Source of the DNA: an uncultured Collinsella sp.
Lineage (GTDB): Bacteria > Actinomycetota > Coriobacteriia > Coriobacteriales > Coriobacteriaceae
Assembly (NCBI GenBank): GCA_934630735.1
Contig: CAKTWK010000008.1
Location: forward strand, 1-64,000
Direction: 5' to 3'
Length of the DNA stretch: 64,000 nucleotides
Within the stretch, counting starts at the first letter, position 1, and each line of letters begins with the position of its first letter. The notes beneath the pieces were generated by a model that searched no databases, was not told the origin of the DNA, and was given only the letters and a program-made list of their open reading frames with translations. Shown here piece after piece: positions 17,576 through 26,390 of the stretch. Position numbers and translations under genes: made by a program.

Positions 17576-18589
17576 ATGAAGCGCATTCTTCTCATCGCCA
17601 CGGGCGGCACCATCGCATCGACCGAGGACGGCAACGGTCTCTCCCCCGCCCTGACCGGTGAGGAACTCGCCCAGAGCGTCCCCGAGATCTCGGGCCTCTG
17701 CGAGCTCGACGTCGTGCAGCCCATGAACATCGACAGCACCAATATGCGCCCCAGTGACTGGATGCGTATCCGCGACGTCATCGTCGAGGGTTATGCCGAC
17801 CACGACGGCTTCGTGATTCTGCACGGCACCGACACCATGAGCTACACCGCGGCGGCGCTTTCCTATCTGATTCAGGACAGCCCCAAGCCCATCGTGCTCA
17901 CCGGCTCGCAAAAGCCCATGGGCAATCCCTTTACTGACGCCAAGCTCAATCTGTACCAGAGCCTGCTCTATGCGCTCGACGAGCATTCGCACGACGTCTC
18001 GATTGTCTTTGGCGGTGTCGCCATTGCCGGCACGCGCGCCCGCAAACAGCGCACCATGAGCTTTAACGCGTTCATTAGCGTCAACTATCCGCCCATTGCC
18101 TATATCCGCAACGACCGCATCGTACGCAACGGGCTCCACGGCACTCACCAGAACGAGAATCCGGTTCGCTTCTACGACAGCATCGATCCGCGTGTGTTTG
18201 TTCTTAAGCTCACACCCGGCGTGAACCCGGGCATCCTCGACGCCCTGGCCAATAGCTACGACGCCGTGATTCTGGAGACCTTTGGCATTGGCGGCATCCC
18301 CGAGTTTGGCGAGTCGGGCGAGTCGTTCCAGGAGGCAATTTTCCGCTGGGTCGATTCGGGTCGCACCGTCGTTATGACCACGCAGGTCCCCGAGGAGGGC
18401 CTTGATCTGGGCGTTTATGAGGTCGGCCGTGCTTACGCCGATCATCCGGGCATTCTGCGCGGCGACGACATGACCACCGAGACGCTCGTGGCCAAAACCA
18501 TGTGGGCACTCGGCCAGTCACGCGATGCCGCCGAGATCCAGCGCCTGTTCTACAGCCAGGTCAACCACGACCGCATCCCGATGGCGTAA
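17576..18589 (+). CDS. ansA: type I (cytosolic) L-asparaginase
   Basis: 337 residues, no signal peptide, typical for cytoplasmic AnsA-type enzymes that hydrolyse asparagine to aspartate and ammonia. The two catalytic threonine motifs are present: LLIATGGTIAST near the N-terminus and VILHGTDTMSYTAAALSYL around residue 80. The C-terminal domain has ILETFGIGGIPE and VVMTTQVPEEGLDLGVYEVG. Start ATG 17,576 is chosen over an upstream in-frame ATG because the asparaginase fold begins at once (MKRILLIATGG). A TTGACA-like -35 lies near 17,453. It stands alone between guaA (divergent) and a convergent regulator. Confidence 0.9.
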   Translation: MKRILLIATGGTIASTEDGNGLSPALTGEELAQSVPEISGLCELDVVQPMNIDSTNMRPSDWMRIRDVIVEGYADHDGFVILHGTDTMSYTAAALSYLIQDSPKPIVLTGSQKPMGNPFTDAKLNLYQSLLYALDEHSHDVSIVFGGVAIAGTRARKQRTMSFNAFISVNYPPIAYIRNDRIVRNGLHGTHQNENPVRFYDSIDPRVFVLKLTPGVNPGILDALANSYDAVILETFGIGGIPEFGESGESFQEAIFRWVDSGRTVVMTTQVPEEGLDLGVYEVGRAYADHPGILRGDDMTTETLVAKTMWALGQSRDAAEIQRLFYSQVNHDRIPMA

Positions 18590-18611
18590 TTCAGTTGTCG
18601 ACGGGTATCCC

Positions 18612-18830
18612 CTATTCGATCCCGTCGAGAAGCTCTGACACCGTCATGCCGAGTGCGGGCGCGATCTTAAATAGAACCTTGAGCGTGAAATTTGCCGTCC
18701 CATCTTCGATTCTGTCGAGATAGGGTCGGCTGACTCCTGTCGCCACACAAAAATCGACCTTGGAGATACCAAGGTCCCTGCGCGTCTGCTCGACTCGCTT
18801 GCCAAGAATCTGTTTCGCACGTTCGTCCAT
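18612..18830 (-). CDS. small XRE-family regulator (72 aa)
   Basis: A single HTH_3 domain: LGKRVEQTRRDLGISKVDFC then VATGVSRPYLDRIEDGTANF and a final helix ALGMTVSELLDGIE. Such minimal Cro/C-type proteins often control one partner gene. It is divergent from a 129-residue unknown gene, and a perfect 24-bp palindrome lies between them, so autoregulation of both is likely. The layout resembles toxin-antitoxin or restriction-controller pairs, but the partner is not a recognised toxin. Confidence 0.8.
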   Translation of the reverse strand: MDERAKQILGKRVEQTRRDLGISKVDFCVATGVSRPYLDRIEDGTANFTLKVLFKIAPALGMTVSELLDGIE

Positions 18831-18859
18831 GCAGCCGAGTTTGAAATGGAGCCGAACAT

Positions 18860-18883
18860 AAACGTAAACTATAGTTTACGTTT
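18860..18883. promoter_or_regulatory. 24-bp perfect palindrome, operator for divergent XRE pair
   Basis: AAACGTAAAC and its exact complement flank TATA. It sits 30 bp upstream of the XRE start and 23 bp before the unknown gene, overlapping likely -10 elements of both. It is very probably the binding site of the small XRE protein. Confidence 0.75.
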
Positions 18884-18906
18884 TGCCGAATACACAGGAG
18901 TTTTCT

Positions 18907-19296
18907 ATGTCGGGTTCTTCGGTCCGCATGTACCGAGCCACGCTTTGCACAAACAGCGCACCGCCCAAGCTCGTCGTCGTTGAAGCCGAATGCCTTTCGC
19001 CCGATGAGCGCACAGCATTTGCATTGCTATCAAGTCGCGTCGCCGCCGTTCTGGTCCCTTGCCCGGCGCAAGGTGAACTTGCCATCCAATGCCAAGCGCA
19101 CAGCTGCTCGCTCAATCAGGCTGCCGTAATCGCAACCAGCCAACGCGGTCTGCCCCTTCTCCTGGAAGCCGGTATCGCACTCGCCCTTCGCGGCGCTGGA
19201 TACGAAAACGAGGCCGCCGCCGATATGGTCTTTAAACCACGATCGAGCGGCGGCCTCGCAGCAGCCATTGAATATGCGTGCAGGCTCGTTGCCTAA
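18907..19296 (+). CDS. unknown 129-aa protein under XRE control
   Basis: Start ATG 18,907 has CAGGAG 7 bp upstream; an in-frame ATG at 18,883 would fall inside the palindrome. The product has a short basic N-terminus, a cysteine-containing middle (VPCPAQGELAIQCQAHSC) and LPLLLEAGIALALRGAGYEN, which is hydrophobic but too short and interrupted for a clear membrane segment. I recognise no family. Pairing with a Cro-like regulator through one operator suggests a regulated two-gene module. Four cysteines within the first 70 residues could bind metal or form disulfides. Confidence 0.6.
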   Translation: MSGSSVRMYRATLCTNSAPPKLVVVEAECLSPDERTAFALLSSRVAAVLVPCPAQGELAIQCQAHSCSLNQAAVIATSQRGLPLLLEAGIALALRGAGYENEAAADMVFKPRSSGGLAAAIEYACRLVA

Positions 19297-19305
19297 AGGC
19301 GCAAG

Positions 19306-19689
19306 CTAAAAGCCTAGGCCAAAGCCCGTTCCGGTAATCGCCGAGTACATAAAGTAAACGTTGACCACGTTGAGGAACACACCCGTGATGCAACCGTTGC
19401 GCAGGTAGCGTTCGCACACGATGCGCGCCATGGCGGCGGAGTCCTCATTGTTCTTTGCCTGGCGTCCTGCCGTAAAGTATGTCGCCACGCTCAGCAGCAG
19501 GTTGAGCACCGGCAGTGCCAGCAACTCGTAGCTCTTGCCCCAGCGCGTCGCCTCGCCGGCGGCATTAAACTTTGTTGCCACCTCGGGACCAATGTTGGGG
19601 ATAACACACGCTGCGACCACCAGCGGAATCACCGCAAGCACGAGCAGCGCAATACCCATGTAGCCGGCTTTTTTGCCATATTTAAACAT
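19306..19689 (-). CDS. DUF1648-type membrane protein (SdpI-like)
   Basis: 127 residues with three hydrophobic stretches: IALLVLAVIPLVVAACVI (about 13-30), LLALPVLNLLLSVATYF (56-72) and ITGVFLNVVNVYFMYSAI (100-117). The segment between the first two, IPNIGPEVATKFNAAGEATRW, is the DUF1648 signature found in SdpI immunity-type and other small membrane proteins. The function in this lineage is unknown. It lies 11 bp downstream of ychF on the same strand and is probably co-transcribed with it. A convergent gene ends 10 bp away. Confidence 0.75.
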   Translation of the reverse strand: MFKYGKKAGYMGIALLVLAVIPLVVAACVIPNIGPEVATKFNAAGEATRWGKSYELLALPVLNLLLSVATYFTAGRQAKNNEDSAAMARIVCERYLRNGCITGVFLNVVNVYFMYSAITGTGFGLGF

Positions 19690-19700
19690 GTGCGTCGTCC

Positions 19701-20777
19701 TTACACGTTAAAGCGGAAGTGCACGACGTCGCCATCGGCCATGACATAGTCCTTGCCCTCAATACGCAGCTTGCCGGCGGCCTTGGCGCCCTGCTCACCG
19801 CCGAGCTCGATGTAGTCGTCATAGCCAATGACCTCGGCCTTAATAAAGCCGCGCTCAAAGTCGGTGTGGATAACGCCGGCGGCCTGCGGGGCGGTCGCGC
19901 CCTGACGAACCGTCCAGGCCTTGACCTCCATCTCGCCGGCCGTAAAGAACGACTGCAGACCGAGCAGCTTATAGGCCGCCTGCGCGAGCACGTCCAGGCC
20001 GGGCTGCTCCAAGCCCAGGCTCTCCAGGTAGTCGGCGGCGTCCTCGGGATCGAGCTCGGAAAGCTCGGCCTCGATCTTGGCGCAGATGGGCAGCGGCTTA
20101 ACACCATCGATGGGCGCCAGGTCCTCATTGAGCATATCCTCGTCCACGTTTGCCACGTACAGGATGGGCTTCATGGTGAGCAGGAACAGGCCCTTGGCGG
20201 CAGCACGCTCCTCGTCGGTCATCTCCATGGATGCGGCGCGCTTGCCCTCGTTGAGCCAGGCAAGCAGACGCTTGGCCACCTCGAACTTGGGCATGAGCTC
20301 CTTGTCGCGCTTGGCCTCCTTCTCGAGCTTAGGCAGCTGCTTCTCGAGCGTGCCCATGTCGGCCAGGATGAGCTCGGTCATGATGGTGTCGGCATCGCCG
20401 GCGGGATCGACGAACTCGCCCGTGCGGCCCACCTCACGCATGACGTTGGGGTCTTTAAAGTAGCGCACGACCTCGCAGATGGCGTCGGTCTCGCGAATGT
20501 TGGCCAGGAACTGGTTGCCCAGGCCCTCGCCCTCGTTGGCGCCCTTCACCAGACCTGCGATGTCGACGAACTCGACCGTTGCCGGCACGATGCGACCCGG
20601 GTTGACGATGTCGGCGAGCTTTTGCAGACGGCTATCGGGCACGTCGACGATACCCACGTTGGGGTCGATCGTGGCGAACGGGTAGTTGGCGGCAAGACCG
20701 GTCTTTTTGGTAAGCGCGGTGAACAGCGTCGACTTGCCTACGTTGGGCAGGCCCACGATACCGATGGAAAGGGACAC
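19701..20777 (-). CDS. ychF: redox-regulated ribosome-binding ATPase YchF
   Basis: 358 residues, normal length for the universally conserved Obg-family P-loop protein, which binds ribosomes and hydrolyses ATP. The start is GTG 20,775-20,777, preceded by AAAGGAGCT, giving [20 protein letters not shown] at the N-terminus (G1). FATIDPNVG and [20 protein letters not shown] supply the switch regions, NVDE replaces the canonical NKxE as in YchF, and the C-terminal TGS-like domain ends with [11 protein letters not shown]. The longer ATG frame (20,813) lacks support. Confidence 0.95.
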   Translation of the reverse strand: MSLSIGIVGLPNVGKSTLFTALTKKTGLAANYPFATIDPNVGIVDVPDSRLQKLADIVNPGRIVPATVEFVDIAGLVKGANEGEGLGNQFLANIRETDAICEVVRYFKDPNVMREVGRTGEFVDPAGDADTIMTELILADMGTLEKQLPKLEKEAKRDKELMPKFEVAKRLLAWLNEGKRAASMEMTDEERAAAKGLFLLTMKPILYVANVDEDMLNEDLAPIDGVKPLPICAKIEAELSELDPEDAADYLESLGLEQPGLDVLAQAAYKLLGLQSFFTAGEMEVKAWTVRQGATAPQAAGVIHTDFERGFIKAEVIGYDDYIELGGEQGAKAAGKLRIEGKDYVMADGDVVHFRFNV

Positions 20778-20891
20778 GACAGCTCCTTTTGGTACAAGCA
20801 TTTCAAACTGCATAAGTATAGCGCCGCCGCAGCATCTGGGCTAACCCGGACGCCACGGCGGCACGAATGAAGCAGAGATAGGGGTCGCCGA

Positions 20892-22145
20892 CTAGTCCGC
20901 GAGCTTCTCCACCTGATCGAGCATCTTGTCGAGCTTAGCCTTTGCCTCGGCCTTGACCTTCTGGGCTTCTTCGTGGGCCTTAGCCTTCTGGGCGGCCTTT
21001 TCCTCGGCTTCGGGATCGACGACGACCAGATTGGACGCGTCGTGCTCAACCAACTTGAGCGCATGCTCAGGGCACACCTTGACACAGGCACCGCAGCCCA
21101 AACAATACGTGGACTCCAGCGCAAAGCGGCCGCTTCCCACCAAATCGCAGGCAAACGTGGGGCACACGTTGACGCACTCGCCGCACGACGTGCACTTGTC
21201 AAAATCGCACTCCGGCGTGCTCACCTGCATGTTCTGGGCAAGCTCGGGGTGGTTTTGCAGCGTCGAGAGTACCAGCTGTCGCCCGTGCGTAAGCGTGCGG
21301 CGACGTTTGGCCGTCGTGGTGCCGCACATGGTATTGAGCGTGCGCTCGAGCTGGGTAATCTGGTGACGGTGGGCCTTCAACTTCTGCGTCACCGAGGCCA
21401 GTGCCGCCGTCGCCGGGTTGAGCTTAGTCACGGTTAGGCCCGTGGTGCGGGCAATCTTATCCATGTACTCCTTGCGCTCGTACTCACGGCGCTTATGGCA
21501 TTTGAGGCTCTTGGGGTCGACCTCCAGGCCCATGCCCGTACCGGCCCACTCCTCGGCAGTGGCGATGGCCTCGCCCAGAATATCCTCGCCACCGGTGTTG
21601 CGGCACTTATCGCACACGCCCAGCGGAAGGTACACGCTCACGTTGGGATAGTCGGCCAGCACCGAGAACCAGGTCTCGGCCGTAATATCGCCCACGCAGG
21701 CAACGACGACCTCGTTCTCGCGCGGCATGCGCTTAAGGGCACGCGTGCAGGTAACGTAGGCGGTCTCGTGACTCGTAGCTGCCGAGACAATGTCGTCGTA
21801 GACGTTTTTGGGTGCAAGGCGCGGCGAGATGATCGCCTCGGTCGGACAGGCAGCGGCGCACAGGCCGCACTTGCGACAGGAGTCGAGAATCTCGATGGCG
21901 TCTTCCTCGACCTCGATGGCGTTGACCGGGCACACGTCCATGCACGCGGTGCAGCCGCTCTTTTCGTTTTTGCAGGTCAAGCACGGAATGGTGTTGCCGC
22001 GCGGACGCTCCTTGTAGTCGGCAGGATTCCACTGCGGCGCCGACGGATCGAGTGCATCGGTCACGCCGCCAAGCGGGTTTTTAAGAAAGTCGAAACCCTT
22101 GCTGATCTCGATAATGTCATCAAACAGATCGTGTTCCTGCGCCAT
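20892..22145 (-). CDS. multi-cluster 4Fe-4S ferredoxin-type protein
   Basis: 417 residues, soluble, with two ferredoxin modules. The N-terminal one includes CLTC, SGCTACMDVCPVNAIEV and CRKCGLCAAACPTEAI (about 55-110). The C-terminal one has CTSCGECVNVCPTFACDLV and CLGCGACVKVCPEHAL (about 325-380), so about four 4Fe-4S clusters. Between them is an alpha/beta domain resembling other Coriobacterial electron-transfer polyferredoxins (CVGDITAETW, LGVCDKCR), and the end is an alanine/lysine-rich helix. Start ATG 22,143-22,145 has GGGAGGGG upstream; a longer frame exists but adds a hydrophobic artefact. Likely role: anaerobic electron transfer, partner unknown. Confidence 0.8.
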   Translation of the reverse strand: MAQEHDLFDDIIEISKGFDFLKNPLGGVTDALDPSAPQWNPADYKERPRGNTIPCLTCKNEKSGCTACMDVCPVNAIEVEEDAIEILDSCRKCGLCAAACPTEAIISPRLAPKNVYDDIVSAATSHETAYVTCTRALKRMPRENEVVVACVGDITAETWFSVLADYPNVSVYLPLGVCDKCRNTGGEDILGEAIATAEEWAGTGMGLEVDPKSLKCHKRREYERKEYMDKIARTTGLTVTKLNPATAALASVTQKLKAHRHQITQLERTLNTMCGTTTAKRRRTLTHGRQLVLSTLQNHPELAQNMQVSTPECDFDKCTSCGECVNVCPTFACDLVGSGRFALESTYCLGCGACVKVCPEHALKLVEHDASNLVVVDPEAEEKAAQKAKAHEEAQKVKAEAKAKLDKMLDQVEKLAD

Positions 22146-22296
22146 GCGCGGCCCCTCCCTGAGCAGTGCAAACAAGCAAGAGATAATGATACGCCATCGG
22201 CCCACGCCTCGGGCAAATTACACGCGGAGCATCTTTGCGGCAAATAGCCCATGGCCTATCGCCGCCCCGATTGCACAAGGTCGATCAAGCGCCAAG

Positions 22297-23364
22297 CTAT
22301 GCCTCGCACATGAGCTGCACGAGCTTTTGTTTGGTCACCTTGGCCTGCTCGTTGGCTATGTTACGCTCGTTTCTAAAGGCCGCATTTGCAACACCCTGCA
22401 GGTCGGCATCGGAAATCTCGCCAAGGCCCAGCTCCTCGAGCGTCGTCGGCAGACCGACGCGCTGGCAAAACTCGAGCACCTGATCAAGCTCGGGCGCACG
22501 CTCCAGGCGCAGCTGCACCACCAGACCAAATGCCACGGCCTCACCATGCATGGCCTTGCACTCGGGCAGAATCGTCAGACCGTTGGCGATGGCATGTGCC
22601 AACGCCAGGCCGCCACTCTCAAAGCCAACACCCGAAAGCAGAATATTGCACTCGATCAGGCGCTCAACCGCCGGCGATATACGGCCCTTTTTGAGATCGC
22701 GCTTGGCAGCGACGCCGCACTCCATGAGCGTGTCATAGCAGGCACGAGCCGTAACCAAGGCCAAGTGTCCCGGCGCGCCACCGTGCTCGTTGGCGCCGTG
22801 CGCCGCGGTGCACGAACGCGCCTCGAAGTACGTTGCCAGTGCATCGCCCATACCAGCGACCGTCATACGCAGTGGGGCCGCCGCGACCACGTTGGTATCG
22901 ACCACGACCAGGTCTGGATTCTTCTCGAGCTCCAGGTAACGGTCGAACGACCCATCCTCGTGATACAGCACCGAAATCGCGCTGCACGGGCCGTCCATCG
23001 AAGCCGCCGTGGGGCATACGCACAACGGCAGCTCGGCATAAAACGCAACGGCCTTGGCGATATCGAGCATCTTGCCGCCGCCAATGCCCACCACCATGTC
23101 GCAATACTCGGCCTGGGCTTCCTGAGCCATTCCGACAACGGCCTCTTCCGTACACGGACCGTTATAAATCTTAAAGAACGGCTCGCTTAGATCTTCGTCC
23201 AGAAATCCATCGACGATCTGCCTGCACAGCCGATCCTCGGTGCCCTGGTCAAACAAGACATAGGCAGCGCAGCCCAACCATGACAAATACCTGCCCTGAC
23301 GCGAAAGTTCGCCCGGCCCCTGAACATACCGGCCGGGACCGCCATATACCATGGGAAGCGCCAT
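22297..23364 (-). CDS. gldA: glycerol dehydrogenase family protein (paralogue 1)
   Basis: 355 residues of the GldA group of iron/zinc polyol dehydrogenases, which oxidise glycerol to dihydroxyacetone with NAD. VGIGGGKMLDIAKAVAFY binds NAD. Metal ligands are the Asp in GMGDALATYFEA and two histidines in LALAHAIANGLT and CKAMHGEAVAFG. CPTAASMDGPCSAISVLY is diagnostic. It is less similar to typical GldA than its neighbour, with a changed N-terminus and loop compositions, so its substrate may differ. It lies downstream of the second gldA but behind that gene's terminator, so it probably has its own promoter near 23,400. Confidence 0.85.
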   Translation of the reverse strand: MALPMVYGGPGRYVQGPGELSRQGRYLSWLGCAAYVLFDQGTEDRLCRQIVDGFLDEDLSEPFFKIYNGPCTEEAVVGMAQEAQAEYCDMVVGIGGGKMLDIAKAVAFYAELPLCVCPTAASMDGPCSAISVLYHEDGSFDRYLELEKNPDLVVVDTNVVAAAPLRMTVAGMGDALATYFEARSCTAAHGANEHGGAPGHLALVTARACYDTLMECGVAAKRDLKKGRISPAVERLIECNILLSGVGFESGGLALAHAIANGLTILPECKAMHGEAVAFGLVVQLRLERAPELDQVLEFCQRVGLPTTLEELGLGEISDADLQGVANAAFRNERNIANEQAKVTKQKLVQLMCEA

Positions 23365-23395
23365 ACGAGAATCCGCCCTTTCATCAACAACAATT

Positions 23396-23424
23396 GGTGC
23401 AAAGTAACCTGACCCCTTTGCACC
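23396..23424. repeat. short palindrome (CAAAG...CTTTG family)
   Basis: GGTGCAAAG and its complement CTTTGCACC flank an 11-bp spacer containing ACCTGACCC. It lies between the terminator of one gldA and the start of the other. It resembles the CAAAGGGGACAGGT palindromes elsewhere in the window. Confidence 0.55.
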
Positions 23425-23432
23425 ATAGCAAA

Positions 23433-23465
23433 AAGGGGCAAAGCCATCTGCCGGCTTTGCCCCTT
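23433..23465 (-). terminator. rho-independent terminator after second gldA
   Basis: A 13-bp perfect stem (AAGGGGCAAAGCC and complement) with a 7-base loop; on the minus strand it runs into TTTT. It lies 13 bp past the gldA stop at 23,478. Confidence 0.85.
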
Positions 23466-23477
23466 CCTTAGCTTGAT

Positions 23478-24578
23478 TTACTCATCCATGAGATAGTAGT
23501 GGCCCAGCGCGTCGGCACCCAGGATGGCGTTTGCGACCATCTCGGGCGTCACCTCAAACGGCATGTTGCACATGGTGTCATCGGGCGCGCAGGCGGCCTC
23601 GGCAACAATCATGGCCTGCTCGCGCGTAAGCTCGGCAACGCCAAGTTCCTTCATCGTGACCGGCAGGCCCAGCTCAATGCAGAAGCCCAAGACTTCCTCG
23701 AGTTTCTCAGTCGGAGCATCCTCGAGCACCAGCTGGACGATAGTGCCAAAGGCGACCTTCTCGCCGTGATACATGCCGTGACACTCGGGCAGCATCGTCA
23801 GACCATTGTGGATGGCATGAGCAGCAGCAAGGCCCGAGCTCTCAAAGCCAATGCCCGAAAGCAGCGTGTTGGCCTCGATGATATGCTCGACGGCAGGCGT
23901 CAGCGCACCCTTCTCCAGCGCGACCTTGGCCTTGACGCCATCGGCCATAAGCGTCTCGTAGCAGAGCTTGGCGAGCGCAAGGCCGGCCATTCCGCCCTTG
24001 CCGCCAGCGCAAGTGCCGCCGTCGGCATCGTGCGTCGCCTGGGCCTCAAAGTAGGTTGCGAGCGCATCGCCCATACCGGAAACCGTCAGGCGCACCGGGC
24101 TCGCCGCGATAACCGTCGTATCCATCAGGACAATGTTGGGGTTTGCCTTAAGGAAGAGATATTTATCGAACTGGCCGTCGTCGGTGTAGAGCACCGAAAG
24201 TGCCGAGCACGGTGCATCGGTCGAGGCGATGGTGGGGCAAATGATAACCGGGGACTCCAGGTAATAGGCGACGGCCTTCGCGGTATCGAGGATCTTGCCG
24301 CCACCGACGCCGACGATGATGTCGCAACCGTTGTCGCGAGCGAGCGCAACCAGACGATCGACCTCGCCCTTGGAGCACTCGCCGTTAAAGTCCTCAAACA
24401 GCAGCTCGGCCTTAGCCTCGGCAAAACCGCCCTCGATCTTGGTGCCGACGCGCTTCTTGCCCGAAGGCGTCACGATGACGAGGGCCTTAGCGCCGAGCGG
24501 CTCGACATAGGAGCCGAGCTTAGCCAACTCGTCCGGGCCCTGGATGTACTTGCTGGGGCTATTGAAGATTGCAGCCAT
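23478..24578 (-). CDS. gldA: glycerol dehydrogenase (paralogue 2)
   Basis: 366 residues, the usual GldA length. NAD binding is shown by VGVGGGKILDTAKAVAYYLE, and metal ligation by Asp in GMGDALATYFEAQ, His in LAAAHAIHNGLT and His in GMYHGEKVAFG. ICPTIASTDAPCSALSVLY is the family fingerprint. The reaction is glycerol + NAD to dihydroxyacetone + NADH, cytoplasmic. It lies between an iron alcohol dehydrogenase gene and paralogue 1, all on the same strand, each followed by its own hairpin, so the three are separately terminated. Together they suggest fermentative polyol/alcohol metabolism. Confidence 0.92.
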   Translation of the reverse strand: MAAIFNSPSKYIQGPDELAKLGSYVEPLGAKALVIVTPSGKKRVGTKIEGGFAEAKAELLFEDFNGECSKGEVDRLVALARDNGCDIIVGVGGGKILDTAKAVAYYLESPVIICPTIASTDAPCSALSVLYTDDGQFDKYLFLKANPNIVLMDTTVIAASPVRLTVSGMGDALATYFEAQATHDADGGTCAGGKGGMAGLALAKLCYETLMADGVKAKVALEKGALTPAVEHIIEANTLLSGIGFESSGLAAAHAIHNGLTMLPECHGMYHGEKVAFGTIVQLVLEDAPTEKLEEVLGFCIELGLPVTMKELGVAELTREQAMIVAEAACAPDDTMCNMPFEVTPEMVANAILGADALGHYYLMDE

Positions 24579-24610
24579 TTTTATCCCATTCTCTAATAAG
24601 TAAAAAGAAA

Positions 24611-24640
24611 GGGGCTCCGTACGGATACGTGCGGAGCCCC
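24611..24640 (-). terminator. terminator after iron alcohol dehydrogenase
   Basis: GGGGCTCCG pairs with CGGAGCCCC around a 12-base loop; the minus strand continues TTTCTTTTT. It lies 22 bp past the stop of the alcohol dehydrogenase gene. Confidence 0.85.
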
Positions 24641-24662
24641 TCGTTACGATAACAAGAGTCGA

Positions 24663-25886
24663 TTAGAAATCGATGTCGGTGTCGTAGTAGCAGGCCTTGA
24701 GGATCTTCTCGAAGTCGGCAGCCTTGGTCTCACGCGGGTTCTCGGGCGTGCAAGCGTCCTGCTCGGCGTTCGCGGCGATCTCGGGCAGCTTGGCGAGGAA
24801 CTCCTCCTCGGAGACCATCTGCGGGTTCTCGGCGTCGACCTTCACGCCACCATTCGCGTAATCCTTGATGGACTGCGGAATGTTGAGCTGGTCGTTGAGG
24901 TCGCGAATCTTCTGGACGAGCGCAGCGATGAGCTCCTCGTTGGTCTCGCCGGGAAGGTGCAGGATCTCCTTGGCCACGTAAGCGTAACGCTCGGCAGCAC
25001 GCGGGTCCTTGGAGTTCCACTGGATGACCTTGCCCAGGTACATGGCGTTAGCAGCACCGTGGATGATGTGGCCGTTCTCGAAGGCAGCACCGGTCTTGTG
25101 AGCCATGGAGTGAACGATGCCGAGCAGGCCCGAGGAGAAGGCGATACCGGCGATGCACTGAGCCTCGTGCATGTGCTGACGGGCCTCATGGTCGCCAGCA
25201 TAGGACTTGGGCAGCCACTCGACAATCTCGCGGATGCCGTGCAGAGCGTTGGCGTCGGTGAACATAGAGGCGAAGGTAGAAACGTAGGCCTCCATGCAGT
25301 GGGTCAGAGCATCCATGCCGGTGTGAGCGCACAGCTTGGCGGGCATGGTGTAGGTGAGCTCGGGGTCGACGATGGCGACATCAGGGGTGATGTTGAAGTC
25401 GGCCAGCGGGTACTTGATGCCCTTGGCGTAGTCGGTAATGACGGAGAACGCAGTGACCTCGGTAGCGGTACCGGAGGTAGAGGAGATGGCGCAGAAATGA
25501 GCCTTCTGACGCAGCTCGGGGAAGCTGAACGGCTGGATGATGTTATCGAAGGACTCCTCGGGATACTCGTAGAAGACCCACATGGCCTTAGCGGCATCGA
25601 TGGGCGAGCCGCCGCCGATAGCAACGATCCAGTCGGGCTCGAAGTCGCGCATAGCGGCTGCGCCCTTCATGACCGTCTCGATGGACGGATCGGACTCGAC
25701 GCCCTCGAACAGCTTGACCTCCATGCCGGCCTCTTTGAGGTCGGCCTCAACGTCCTGCAAGAACCCGCCACGGCGCATAGAGCTGCCGCCAGAAACGATG
25801 ATGGCCTTCTTGCCCTTGAGGTTCTTCACCTCGTGGCGAGCGCCCTCACCAAAGTACAGATCGCGAGGATTGGTAAAACGTCCCAT
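24663..25886 (-). CDS. iron-containing alcohol dehydrogenase (butanol/1,3-propanediol type)
   Basis: 407 residues from ATG 25,884-25,886, which has a strong AGGAGGCAC upstream. Type III alcohol dehydrogenase: VAIGGGSPIDAAKAMW binds the nicotinamide dinucleotide. Metal ligands lie in AHTGMDALTHCMEAY, GLLGIVHSMAHKTGAAF and GHIIHGAANAM. STSGTATEVTAFSVI is characteristic of the BdhA/DhaT branch. It probably reduces aldehydes to alcohols to re-oxidise NADH during fermentation, complementing the two glycerol dehydrogenases downstream. The exact substrate is not readable. A 9-bp dyad (TAACGGAGC) lies about 40 bp upstream in the leader. Confidence 0.9.
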   Translation of the reverse strand: MGRFTNPRDLYFGEGARHEVKNLKGKKAIIVSGGSSMRRGGFLQDVEADLKEAGMEVKLFEGVESDPSIETVMKGAAAMRDFEPDWIVAIGGGSPIDAAKAMWVFYEYPEESFDNIIQPFSFPELRQKAHFCAISSTSGTATEVTAFSVITDYAKGIKYPLADFNITPDVAIVDPELTYTMPAKLCAHTGMDALTHCMEAYVSTFASMFTDANALHGIREIVEWLPKSYAGDHEARQHMHEAQCIAGIAFSSGLLGIVHSMAHKTGAAFENGHIIHGAANAMYLGKVIQWNSKDPRAAERYAYVAKEILHLPGETNEELIAALVQKIRDLNDQLNIPQSIKDYANGGVKVDAENPQMVSEEEFLAKLPEIAANAEQDACTPENPRETKAADFEKILKACYYDTDIDF

Positions 25887-25926
25887 ACTGTGCCTCCTAA
25901 ACAAGCCCCTCTAAGACTTGCGTATA

Positions 25927-25953
25927 TAACGGAGCACCCGATTGGCTCCGTTA
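25927..25953. promoter_or_regulatory. dyad in leader of alcohol dehydrogenase gene
   Basis: TAACGGAGC and its complement flank 9 bases (ACCCGATTG). It is close to the start codon (about 40 bp) and would overlap the promoter or form a leader hairpin. Possibly a redox- or substrate-responsive operator; no factor is assigned. Confidence 0.4.
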
Positions 25954-26073
25954 GGACCTAATTTGCGCACCGCCGGCGATGACGGCGCACGATGTCTAAA
26001 CGTCTCGACGCTCGGACATGCATTATTCTACCGTTCGGATTGGCTATTTATTCATCTAAAGCTGCCAATGATG

Positions 26074-26139
26074 AAACGTTTTTTCTATCCCTGAAAACCC
26101 TTGCGCGGCATTTATTGTCCCAAGCTGGGCAAACGTTTT
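26074..26139. promoter_or_regulatory. paired AAACGTTTT sites in 500-bp intergenic region
   Basis: The 504-bp gap between the divergent alcohol dehydrogenase and 26,391 genes has no credible ORF. Two AAACGTTTT motifs at 26,074-26,082 and 26,131-26,139 (57 bp apart) resemble LacI/CcpA-type half-site dyads. They could control either divergent gene. A TATATA-rich stretch near 26,345 is a likely -10 for the plus-strand gene. Confidence 0.35.
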
Positions 26140-26390
26140 ATCAAGGCTGGCCACGCATCCCGGATAGGGCTGCATCCATCCAAAATGCACGCCGTTCGCC
26201 GCCCAGAATCGACCGTTTGCGGCATCGTGATACCACTCGGCCCTCCGGCGCGCTGACGCCCGTAAGACATGCGCCTTCGTGGTGCAAAGGTGCATGTCCA
26301 AGCGTGACGCCCCCCGGTGCGCCACATGCGGGTAAACTAAGACGTTATATATAGAGACATTTGAACCCTAACCGCAGCAAAGGAGGCCCC

